Below, one piece after another: positions 14,094-21,882 of a stretch of 41,635 bases of DNA. Under the pieces are notes generated by a model. It was not told the origin of the DNA. It did not search any database and saw only the letters and a program-made list of their open reading frames with translations. Every line of letters begins with the position of its first letter. Position 1 is the first letter of the stretch. A program made the translations under genes and the position numbers. The DNA comes from Bacteroidales bacterium (GTDB lineage Bacteria > Bacteroidota > Bacteroidia > Bacteroidales > F082), in contig JAUXMV010000074.1 in assembly GCA_030683155.1 (NCBI GenBank), forward strand, positions 1 through 41,635, given 5' to 3'.

Positions 14094-17000
14094 CTACCAT
14101 TTTTCATCAATATCTATAAATCTATCTCCTTCAATATCTTTATTCACACGTTCTAAAGCATAAGTAAACATTTCCTTAACTCGATTATGCATTGGATACT
14201 TTTCCAAATACATATTCAACTCATCCCTTTTATTTAAATCTTGCGGGAAAGGGCCACCTGCGGGGCCAGACTTCAATCCATGATTATTTATGAAATTAGA
14301 ACCAAAAATATGAGCTAGTTCATAATTATCAAACTCAAATTTGTCACATAAACTATTTAATATTTCTATTATCAAGCAAACGATGCTTTCATTTTTATTT
14401 TCATACACATCAAGGGCATTAAATAAATCTACAATTTTAATTCTATCCCCACCAGCATCAACTACAAGCTTCTTAAAACCACTATAAAATTCTGGTGAAA
14501 TTAATTGTGTTGGTCTAAAGAATTCTACTATTTTTTTATGTAAATATTCATTTTTAATAGGCAATTCTGCGAACCAATTAATAACCTTTAAATAGTCAAG
14601 TTCTATTTTTGTTTCATTTTTATTTGGGTTATTATAATGTTTATGAAGTGAAAGACTAAAATAATTATTCTCCTTTTCCAATATTGATACACGCTCTTTC
14701 AAATAGTCAAACAAGCAATCAAAACCAAAATTATCTTCGAGAAAGAATAATGCATTATCAAAATAATAAGAATCTAATGGAATAGTCAAAGTCTCGTTAA
14801 AAATAAAGGTCTTAATTAAATCCGCATTTTTCATTAATAGTTCCTTATCCTCAAATAGAGCATGAATCAAAAGTTCGTTTTCTCTTTGATACTCACTTAT
14901 CTTTAAAATTTGCGATATTAGGCCAATAGTCTTTTCAGGAGCAATAGATAAGTATTTGGGAAGTGTAAATGATATACTCCAAAGAGCATTGAGCAACTTA
15001 TTTTGAACAGCATATTCAACAAATTTTAAATCAGTTTCTCTGTAGAATTCAATTTCTCTATTTCTGCCATTTGTAAGCATCAATAATACAGAACCTTTCA
15101 CACATTCATATTCAAGAACCCATATTTTATGTATTGTATCATAAAAATAGGCTTGGTCTTTATAGTTTGCCTTAATCAATGTTGAAAAGTCACAAATAAA
15201 CTCAGGAGACTTCTCGAAAACAAACTCCAATAGAGCTTTGGCTTCATTCGGATAATGAGATATTAGTTGAGAAATTATCTCATTGAAGTTCGAGAATTCT
15301 TTATTTGAAATATTCGATTTTATTTCAATCAAATCACGAAAAAAAACATCCCAATCATTGTAATCTTTGATAATTCCTTCAAGTGTTTCCTTAATATTTT
15401 TGCGAATAGAAAAATACTCATCATAAAACACAAGTTCTAGTTTTTCTTTTGGAGTATTAACACTTTCTGCTATTTTTAAAAGCTCATGAGACACGCCTGC
15501 ATATTCCTCTTTTAATTCTCTTCGCTCAAAAAGTTTAAGTTGTCTTATAATACTACTTCGCTCTAGAATGCTTGGTTGGTTGTTCAATAAACCTTTTAAA
15601 AAGGCTACTACAATTTCAATTTCCTCATTCTGATTTAATTGGTATTCACTTTGGCGAGGTTTTGCCATATAGAAAAGAATCCGAATTAATTGGTCTAAAC
15701 ACTCTTTTGATTCTGTAGTATGTCTTTTTGCGTTATATATATCTATTAGTAGATTAAGGGCATCCTTTCTTAAATCCTCAATTGTTTTATTTGCAACAAC
15801 ATGGTGACGACCAAAAGAAAATGAATGAGTATACTTGTCATAATGATTTTCACCTTCAAACTCCTGAGCTAGAATAGTTTGGCATGAACCAAGATTATGA
15901 TAATATAATTCATTGGTTAATTCTTCATGTTTAATCCTATACTTAAGTTTGCTTATTAAATACTGCTGTCTTTCGCATGGTTGTAAAGGTCTATAACCAT
16001 ATTCATAGAAATCATAAATACGGTATTGAAAGACATTGTTGAAAATTTTGCTTTTCTTCTTGCGATTTACATACTGATTTAATAGCAAATAAATTGAGTC
16101 AAATTCTGAGGTTTTATGCGTATTGATTGCAACAATTGATAAAATTGTCTCAATACTTTCATGAATAGTTTTAAAAGAATTTGAAAAAATATCTAGTGCG
16201 TCATCTGCTTTCCAAAATTTGTCATTGCCTAATTGACTTGTTATCAAATGACTTACTGCTAAAAAACAAACTTGAGGTTTCTTAAAAGTGAATGACTTTA
16301 AAGTATCCAGATTAGATTCTAAAAGCTTAGTATCATCATTAGTATCTGTAGGTTTATTTTTAAAGGATGAAATAAATTCAGAGAGTAAATTATCTATACT
16401 TAAATCTAATCTTTCAGATTGTTCTACTTCTACAAGATTGCGAATAAGTCGGTCAATAAATGTTTTGATGTCTTTTTTTAGTAAGTATTTGATTCTTGCC
16501 GCCGAATCTAGCAATATTGTATCACTATAAGGGTCAGGTTTAATATGTATTTCTGCACTTTTAGAAATTAATTCATATTCCAGAAGATAGTCAATGATTA
16601 AATTTGTTTCGTCAACATTAATATCATTTAAATTGGATAACTCAATTATTTCATCTTCTGAATTTTTAATCGGAGAGAAGAAACTTATCAATTGAATTGT
16701 TTTATTAATTTTTTCTTTTTCTATCAAATGTTTATTGTGGATATCATCAATAACTTGGTTTTTTAGTTCTCTGACGAAAAGTTTAAAATTTGCTTCCTCT
16801 GATAATTCTGTTTTATATTTCCCTTGGAGAGTTATTTGACATAAACCAAGAACAACGATTGGTATACCTTTTGACTCTTCTGCCAATTTTTTCAGTTCGA
16901 TATCCTTTAGTCCTGGCAATTGAGATTTAAATAGCTCTTGAGTTTCTTCATAGCTTAGCCTTTCAATTTTTTGAACACCAATATTTCTATTATGGGTAGA

Positions 17001-17876
17001 CAGTTCTTTAATTGTATCCTCATACAACGCTTTTCTAACAGTAAGCAATACCTTTACATTATCATATCTATTAGCCGTATTGATAATGTCATTTAAAATT
17101 GTTGGATACTTGTGGGCATCATCAACTAAGATAATAATCTGCTTGTCACTTTTTAATTGGGAGGCAAAATTTAAACTTTTATAGGCACTAACATCTAATA
17201 CAAAAGCTTCGCAATTATTATCATTATCAACATGCAACTTAAAGTATTCAATAGTTAATCTAGATTTACCATATCCACCATCGCCAATGACTGAGATTAC
17301 TTTTTTGTCTGAAAACTTTATTAAATATTCAATATTGTCTAAGTCTGATTTTCGTCCAACAAATAGGTTGTGAAATTGATTTGGTAAATCAACATTTTTT
17401 TCATCCATTTGATGCTTAAAAGCAATTGTGTATGGCACCAGAGCATCATCAAACGTTTTCTCAATAATCTCTATTTTTTTGTTTAAGCTAGAGCTTAATT
17501 CTGTAAGATGTATCTCTAATGCATTTAGTTTATTGATTAAGTTTTGAAAATGAATATCTTCAATATAATTCCATGCGGTATTACTTTTTTGAAGTTCTAA
17601 CTTAAACAATGCAATAATATCTGCTGTACTTTTTTCAAGAGAATCAATTTTTTTAGGTTCTTTAATACATTCTATTAGCTCTGAAAATCGACTATTAGTA
17701 AATATTTTTTCCTTTTCCTTTATGCCGTAGTTAACTGTCCATTGGTTTAAAGCATTTTCAAATGCTTTAAATATTTCGTGTTCTAAATCTCCGTTATTTA
17801 TTATTTTTTTTAGAGCTGATTGCCCAACTCCTGTAATAATATTAGCAGCTATACTTATTAAAATATTTTCAATCAT
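14094..17876 (-). CDS. large STAND-type NTPase (candidate anti-phage sensor)
   Basis: A 1260-residue P-loop protein. The N-terminal ~150 residues are helical with a coiled-coil-like segment (about 110-140) and may hold the effector or an adaptor part; no TIR, nuclease or protease motif is visible there. The NTPase core follows: lead-in FVGRKSDLDNIEYL, Walker A GDGGYGKSR (198-206), Walker B IIILVDDAH (247-255), and sensor VKVLLTVRKALY. The remaining ~750 residues are alpha-helical, without clear TPR or LRR periodicity, the usual place for ligand recognition. Large STAND proteins of this type include Avs-like defence proteins; that assignment is inference. The gene appears to be an integron cassette of about 4.3 kb, exceptionally large. 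It is surrounded by paired hairpins and a 16-bp inverted repeat. Start ATG at 17876. Confidence 0.82.
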   Translation of the reverse strand: MIENILISIAANIITGVGQSALKKIINNGDLEHEIFKAFENALNQWTVNYGIKEKEKIFTNSRFSELIECIKEPKKIDSLEKSTADIIALFKLELQKSNTAWNYIEDIHFQNLINKLNALEIHLTELSSSLNKKIEIIEKTFDDALVPYTIAFKHQMDEKNVDLPNQFHNLFVGRKSDLDNIEYLIKFSDKKVISVIGDGGYGKSRLTIEYFKLHVDNDNNCEAFVLDVSAYKSLNFASQLKSDKQIIILVDDAHKYPTILNDIINTANRYDNVKVLLTVRKALYEDTIKELSTHNRNIGVQKIERLSYEETQELFKSQLPGLKDIELKKLAEESKGIPIVVLGLCQITLQGKYKTELSEEANFKLFVRELKNQVIDDIHNKHLIEKEKINKTIQLISFFSPIKNSEDEIIELSNLNDINVDETNLIIDYLLEYELISKSAEIHIKPDPYSDTILLDSAARIKYLLKKDIKTFIDRLIRNLVEVEQSERLDLSIDNLLSEFISSFKNKPTDTNDDTKLLESNLDTLKSFTFKKPQVCFLAVSHLITSQLGNDKFWKADDALDIFSNSFKTIHESIETILSIVAINTHKTSEFDSIYLLLNQYVNRKKKSKIFNNVFQYRIYDFYEYGYRPLQPCERQQYLISKLKYRIKHEELTNELYYHNLGSCQTILAQEFEGENHYDKYTHSFSFGRHHVVANKTIEDLRKDALNLLIDIYNAKRHTTESKECLDQLIRILFYMAKPRQSEYQLNQNEEIEIVVAFLKGLLNNQPSILERSSIIRQLKLFERRELKEEYAGVSHELLKIAESVNTPKEKLELVFYDEYFSIRKNIKETLEGIIKDYNDWDVFFRDLIEIKSNISNKEFSNFNEIISQLISHYPNEAKALLEFVFEKSPEFICDFSTLIKANYKDQAYFYDTIHKIWVLEYECVKGSVLLMLTNGRNREIEFYRETDLKFVEYAVQNKLLNALWSISFTLPKYLSIAPEKTIGLISQILKISEYQRENELLIHALFEDKELLMKNADLIKTFIFNETLTIPLDSYYFDNALFFLEDNFGFDCLFDYLKERVSILEKENNYFSLSLHKHYNNPNKNETKIELDYLKVINWFAELPIKNEYLHKKIVEFFRPTQLISPEFYSGFKKLVVDAGGDRIKIVDLFNALDVYENKNESIVCLIIEILNSLCDKFEFDNYELAHIFGSNFINNHGLKSGPAGGPFPQDLNKRDELNMYLEKYPMHNRVKEMFTYALERVNKDIEGDRFIDIDEKW

Positions 17877-17903
17877 GTTTTACGGTATATGTGGGTTGGA
17901 GTA

Positions 17904-17966
17904 ATTGCACTCTTTTGCAAATTATGGTTTGTGGGTCGGCTTGTGCGATTTGCAAATGTGTGCAAT
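17904..17966 (-). repeat. structured hairpin upstream of the STAND gene (copy 2)
   Basis: Arms ATTGCACTCTTTTGCAAATT and ATTTGCAAATGTGTGCAAT pair around the loop GGTTTGTGGGTCGGCTTGTG. It is the counterpart of 14021-14078 in the same orientation. A short direct repeat (GGATGTGTGGGCTGGACTA at 14077-14095, GGTATATGTGGGTTGGAGTA at 17884-17903) lies between each hairpin and the gene. Confidence 0.6.
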
Positions 17967-18012
17967 GTACGTAGGCTTCCCTAACTGTCCCAAGGGGCAG
18001 AAGCGGGTGGGC

Positions 18013-18028
18013 AAAAACTATTTTTTTC
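18013..18028. repeat. right arm of the 16-bp inverted repeat around the STAND gene
   Basis: AAAAACTATTTTTTTC, the exact reverse complement of 13975-13990. The stretch 17967-18120 between hairpin and attC-like site contains no gene. Confidence 0.6.
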
Positions 18029-18120
18029 TTACGCCAAGCTTCAATCAATGCGACAGTATTTTCAATCTTTTTTTTCAGATTTATAATCAGGTTACTTCTG
18101 TGAATTTCGGTCTTAGCCTT

Positions 18121-18189
18121 GCATACAACGTGGGTGGAGACGCAGGCCGAAGTTTAGGAGGCTTGTCGTTCTCCATGTTGTTGGCTGAA
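18121..18189 (-). other. attC-like site after the DUF6650-like gene
   Basis: A compact 67-bp site with the classical short attC size. On the minus strand it has R'' TTCAGCCAAC (18180-18189), a bulged stem GGAGA..CG..GCC / GGC..CG..TCTCC, and R' GTTGTATGC (18121-18129). R'' plus two bases is the exact complement, over 12 bp, of the sequence at 18728-18739 which opens the unit. This is the best-matched cassette end pair in the window. Confidence 0.72.
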
Positions 18190-18195
18190 GTAATT

Positions 18196-18690
18196 TTATT
18201 TTAAAAGTTTGTTTTCAAAATCGTAACACCATTTTAGTCGGTCTGGCGGTTCTATTTCATTTGCATAACATAAAAATCCGAGAATGAGTCCCCCTCTTTC
18301 TCTAATAGTATACCATGCCCCAATCAAGTGTCCTGACGGCCCCATGTCGTCAACAAAATTATTTGCGGCGAATTCATTTTCAATTACTGTTTGAAATGTT
18401 TTGAAATCATCAAGAGCTATTTCAAGGATTCCTTTAAACCTCGAATCAGGCCCAAGCTCAATTAAGGCTGTTGTTATATTTGTTCTAATGTAATCTAACG
18501 AGTTTAAGGCAGCTTTATACCAAAAACCTCCATGTGTCCTTTCTAATAGTCTTCTGTTGCTTAGCTCAACAATTAGCTTATAAATTATTTTCCTTTCATT
18601 AGGTGCGGGCTCCCAACTAATTCCTAGAAAAGGGGTAGAAAACCCAGTTATTCTCTCTAATAATTTTTCGATTTTTTTGTTTCGTAACAT
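18196..18690 (-). CDS. DUF6650-like protein
   Basis: A 164-residue soluble protein. The start LLERITGFSTPFLGISWEPA followed by ELSNRRLLE resembles the small DUF6650 group (pattern RITGIS-P-GISW-PP...LEDRRVL); this is recalled and not searched. The C-terminal half has LILGFLCYANEIEPPDRL, with a single Trp/Cys pair near the end. No catalytic motif is apparent. I use the ATG at 18690; a TTG six bases upstream is also in frame. It forms a complete cassette: GTTGGCTGAA box at 18728-18737, gene, then the compact attC-like site. It is the rightmost clear cassette and probably the end of the array nearest the chromosomal genes. Confidence 0.65.
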   Translation of the reverse strand: MLRNKKIEKLLERITGFSTPFLGISWEPAPNERKIIYKLIVELSNRRLLERTHGGFWYKAALNSLDYIRTNITTALIELGPDSRFKGILEIALDDFKTFQTVIENEFAANNFVDDMGPSGHLIGAWYTIRERGGLILGFLCYANEIEPPDRLKWCYDFENKLLK

Positions 18691-18727
18691 TAGCAAAAAA
18701 TATTTGTTTTATGTGGTCAATTATTAT

Positions 18728-18739
18728 TTCAGCCAACAA
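18728..18739 (-). other. cassette opening box of the DUF6650-like unit
   Basis: On the minus strand TTGTTGGCTGAA, the exact complement of 18178-18189. It contains the GTT core (GTTGGCT) and marks the right edge of the recognisable cassette array. Confidence 0.55.
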
Positions 18740-19908
18740 TTGTGTATACGCCATATGGCGGGTATTTCGGAATTACCTTCAACTCCACAAATTTCTAAAC
18801 AGCTCATATCAAGTAGTTTAAAAAACAAACTCAAATAGATGTGCGAAATTGTTGCTGAAGTTAAATTGTAGGTTGCTGGCATCGTCTTGTTTTTTAACAT
18901 TGAACCATTCAAAGGTAAAAATGTTTTTTATTCATCTAACAAACCTATTGGACTTTTTAGCTGTCAAACATTTAATGAACTACCATCCCCAGGATGCTAT
19001 TCCAAAATCCGTTTTCTTTCCTCCTTAATGCAGCTTATACCGAAGTGAATTACAGATGAATCCAAAAGCTGTAATGGTATTACATTTCTCCTTTCGGTAT
19101 CACCAATGTCTGGTCACTATAGTTTTGACTTTGCAGATATGACATAAACTTCATCGGAAATTTATAATCTTGCCTTCACAAGCTTTTTCTATAGCTGTTG
19201 GGTAGTCTAGTCGAACCAGATCGGATTTCAAAAAATTCAGGTGGATAGTTGGTCTGTGGAATTGTTTTTTGAGCAACATTACTGCGCTATACCCCGAAAA
19301 ACGCAATTTCAAAGTGGAATGCTGACATGCTTTCGCCTTATAAGTCACATCAAATTGATATAATACCCTCAATTTCAAAGATATGCAATCAACACAATCT
19401 AACTTCAAAAAAGACTGAGTAAAAATAGAATATTACTTTCAGAAAACCTCATCCTTCTGAAAAATATTTATCACTCTAAACCAATTTTTGATACTGAAAT
19501 CCTTCGGTAGAATCAGAAATCCTTAAAACCACCAAACGAGGGGTTTCTTGAGGGTCTGGAGACCGGCAGATGGCAGCGTTGCAGTTGAAAACTTTGCCGA
19601 ACTGGAATTCCAAGGGGCACGGATTGCAAATCCGCGCCAACCTTGATCCTCCATCAGCTTGGGCCTGTCGGAAAATCTACGGTCAGAAAAGATTATCTTG
19701 ACAAAATGGGTTTTGATTTCCAATTCTTTACCCATACCTACACCACCAAAAACAACAATACTTACAAATTTTGTTATGAATTTGGCTACCTTGAAATTGA
19801 AGGTGATAAAATACTGATCATCAATTGGCAACCTTACATGAAAAACCTAGTCTGAAAGCTAAGTGCCAAGTGCTAAAAGCCCCTCAAAAGTCGTAAGAAA
19901 ATCACGTC
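18740..19908. other. decayed non-coding region between array and chromosome
   Basis: I support no complete gene in this 1.2-kb stretch. Minus-strand frames at 18724-18912 and 19151-19408 are short and not recognisable. A plus-strand frame ending at 19855 has a protein-like tail (YKFCYEFGYLEIEGDKILII) and might be the 3' end of a lost gene, but no start or family is evident. Confidence 0.4.
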
Positions 19909-20110
19909 TGGTCGCAAGGGAATGTCTTAAAGTCTTAAGGTCTTAAGGTCTTAAGGTCTTAAGGTCCGTATGTCTTAAAGTCTTAAAGTCGCTGTGTCTA
20001 GTCCGAAAGGAATCATGACTGGTCGCAAGGGAATGTCTTAAAGTCTTAACGTCTTAAGGTCTTAAGGTCTTAACGTCTTAAGGTCCGAATGTCTTAAAGT
20101 CTTAAAGTCG
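19909..20110. repeat. nested tandem repeats: two ~111-bp units built of an 8-bp GTCTTAAG repeat
   Basis: Each unit begins TGGTCGCAAGGGAATGTC (19909 and 20020), runs through four to five GTCTTAAG-type octamers, GGTCCG, and a pair of GTCTTAAA copies. CTTAAG is itself palindromic. Flanking DNA on both sides (19853-19908 and about 20130-20240) carries further copies of AAGTGCCA, GCTAAG and CCCCTCAAAAGTC, so the whole 19850-20240 interval is repetitive. Confidence 0.8.
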
Positions 20111-20284
20111 CAGACATGTTTGTAAGGCGCTAATCGGTAAGTGCCAAAAGCCAAAAGCTAAGTGCCAAAAGCTAAGAGCCCCTCAAAAGTCACCATCCTG
20201 AAAGCTTTCGTGAAATCACGCCTGGTTGTATGGGAATTTTCGTGAATTCCATTTAAAAATCAGTCATTTTTCAATTGGAATTCC

Positions 20285-20292
20285 TACATTTG
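20285..20292 (+). promoter_or_regulatory. -7 box before comM
   Basis: TACATTTG fits TAnnTTTG and lies 36 bp before the chosen ATG at 20329. No TTTG -33 box is visible at the expected distance. Confidence 0.35.
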
Positions 20293-20328
20293 TTGCGATA
20301 CACAAAGCAGCCAATTAAAACCATTACT

Positions 20329-21867
20329 ATGCTTGTTAAAACATTTGGTAGCGCACTTTTCGGCATCGAAGCGATAACCATTACAATAGAGGTAAATATT
20401 GATAAAGGAATCCAGTTTTTTCTTGTTGGACTTCCTGACAGCGCTGTGAAAGAAAGTCAGCAGCGCATCGAAGCGGCATTGGGCAACACAGGCTATAAAT
20501 ATCCGCGGCAGAAAATCGTCATCAATATGGCTCCCGCCGATATCAGAAAAGAAGGTTCTTCCTACGATCTTCCCATCGCGATCGGCATCATGTCGGCTTC
20601 AGGACAGATCAACAATGAATTGCTTGACAAGTTTATTATCATGGGTGAGCTATCATTGGATGGTGGTCTCAAGCCCATCAAAGGTGCTTTGCCGATTGCC
20701 ATCAAGGCGCTTGAAGAAGGTTTTCGGGGCATGATTGTTCCGAAGGAAAATGCTGCTGAGGCCGCAATTGTCTCAGAAATAGAGGTGTATGGCGCTTCAA
20801 ACATAAAAGAGGTTATTGATTTCCTGAATGGAAAAAGCAATATTGAAAGAACAATCATAGATACAGACAGCGATTTTCTGGCGAGTGTGAACAATTACGA
20901 GTTTGATTTTTCAGATGTCAAAGGACAGGAGAATATCAAAAGAGCGCTGGAGATAGCTGCTTCAGGGGGTCATAATGCCATTTTGATTGGACCTCCCGGT
21001 TCAGGAAAAACAATGCTTGCAAAGCGGCTGCCTTCAATTTTGCCGCCGCTGTCTCTGGATGAATCTTTGGAAACAACAAAAATTCATTCCGTTGCAGGCA
21101 TGTTAAACCGAAATACTGCACTCGTTTCTGTGAGACCGTTTCGTAGCCCACACCACACCATTTCTGATGCAGGCCTCGTTGGAGGCGGCACTTTTCCTCA
21201 GCCGGGAGAAATATCGCTGGCACATCATGGCGTACTTTTTTTGGATGAACTGCCCGAATTTAAGCGCTCTGTGCTTGAAGTGATGCGGCAGCCGATGGAA
21301 GACAGGATTGTCACAATATCGAGAGCACGGATGTCGGTTGATTTTCCTGCAAGTTTCATGCTTGTGGCGGCCATGAACCCCTGCCCTTGCGGCTATTACA
21401 ACCATCCCGATCAGGAATGCGTCTGCAGCCCGGGAATTGTACAAAAATACCTCAACAAGATTTCGGGTCCACTGATGGATCGCATTGATCTGCATGTGGA
21501 AGTGGTGCCGGTTCCATTCAAGGATTTGGCCGACCGAAGCAGCGGTGAACTTAGTCAGCATATCAGACAACGTGTTATCAAAGCAAGAAAAGTACAGGAG
21601 TTGCGGTTTAAAGACAGTCCGAATGTTCATTCCAATGCGCAGATGTCGAGCAAGATGCTGCAAAAATATTGTGACATTGATGATGTGGGCAGAAGTTTGC
21701 TCAAAAATGCCATGGAAAGACTCAGTCTTTCAGCGAGAGCCTATGACCGTATTTTGAAAGTTTCGCGCACAATAGCCGACCTGGAAGAAAGCGAAAAAAT
21801 AAAAACAGAGCATTTGGCCGAGGCCATCCAATACAGGAGTCTGGACAGAGAAACCTGGGGCAGCTAA
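20329..21867 (+). CDS. comM: YifB/ComM family Mg-chelatase-like AAA ATPase
   Basis: A 512-residue AAA+ protein. ComM is a hexameric helicase that aids branch migration during natural transformation in studied bacteria; the role here is by family. The N-terminal ChlI domain begins [18 protein letters not shown]. Walker A is [15 protein letters not shown] (about 220-234), Walker [11 protein letters not shown], and there is the Mg_chelatase signature [14 protein letters not shown]. Cysteines in [19 protein letters not shown] fit the family's zinc-like loop. The C-terminal Mg_chelatase_C domain has [19 protein letters not shown]. Length is normal. I use the ATG at 20329, because the extra 18 codons of the longer frame overlap the -7 box. 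It stands alone, convergent with the downstream kinase. Confidence 0.93.
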   Translation: MLVKTFGSALFGIEAITITIEVNIDKGIQFFLVGLPDSAVKESQQRIEAALGNTGYKYPRQKIVINMAPADIRKEGSSYDLPIAIGIMSASGQINNELLDKFIIMGELSLDGGLKPIKGALPIAIKALEEGFRGMIVPKENAAEAAIVSEIEVYGASNIKEVIDFLNGKSNIERTIIDTDSDFLASVNNYEFDFSDVKGQENIKRALEIAASGGHNAILIGPPGSGKTMLAKRLPSILPPLSLDESLETTKIHSVAGMLNRNTALVSVRPFRSPHHTISDAGLVGGGTFPQPGEISLAHHGVLFLDELPEFKRSVLEVMRQPMEDRIVTISRARMSVDFPASFMLVAAMNPCPCGYYNHPDQECVCSPGIVQKYLNKISGPLMDRIDLHVEVVPVPFKDLADRSSGELSQHIRQRVIKARKVQELRFKDSPNVHSNAQMSSKMLQKYCDIDDVGRSLLKNAMERLSLSARAYDRILKVSRTIADLEESEKIKTEHLAEAIQYRSLDRETWGS

Positions 21868-21882
21868 ACACAAACCTTCGTA

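Noticed and set aside
13915-14100. Minus-strand 61-codon frame after the STAND gene
   Set aside because: It overlaps the 16-bp inverted repeat and the paired hairpin; the composition follows these structures, not a protein.
19523-19855. Two overlapping frames near 19523-19855 as genes
   Set aside because: Neither has a recognisable family or supported start. The plus-strand tail may be a gene relic, but the evidence is too weak for a CDS entry.
19909-20110. Possible CRISPR array
   Set aside because: The repeat is an 8-bp octamer in direct tandem without unique spacers of constant length, and no cas gene is present.
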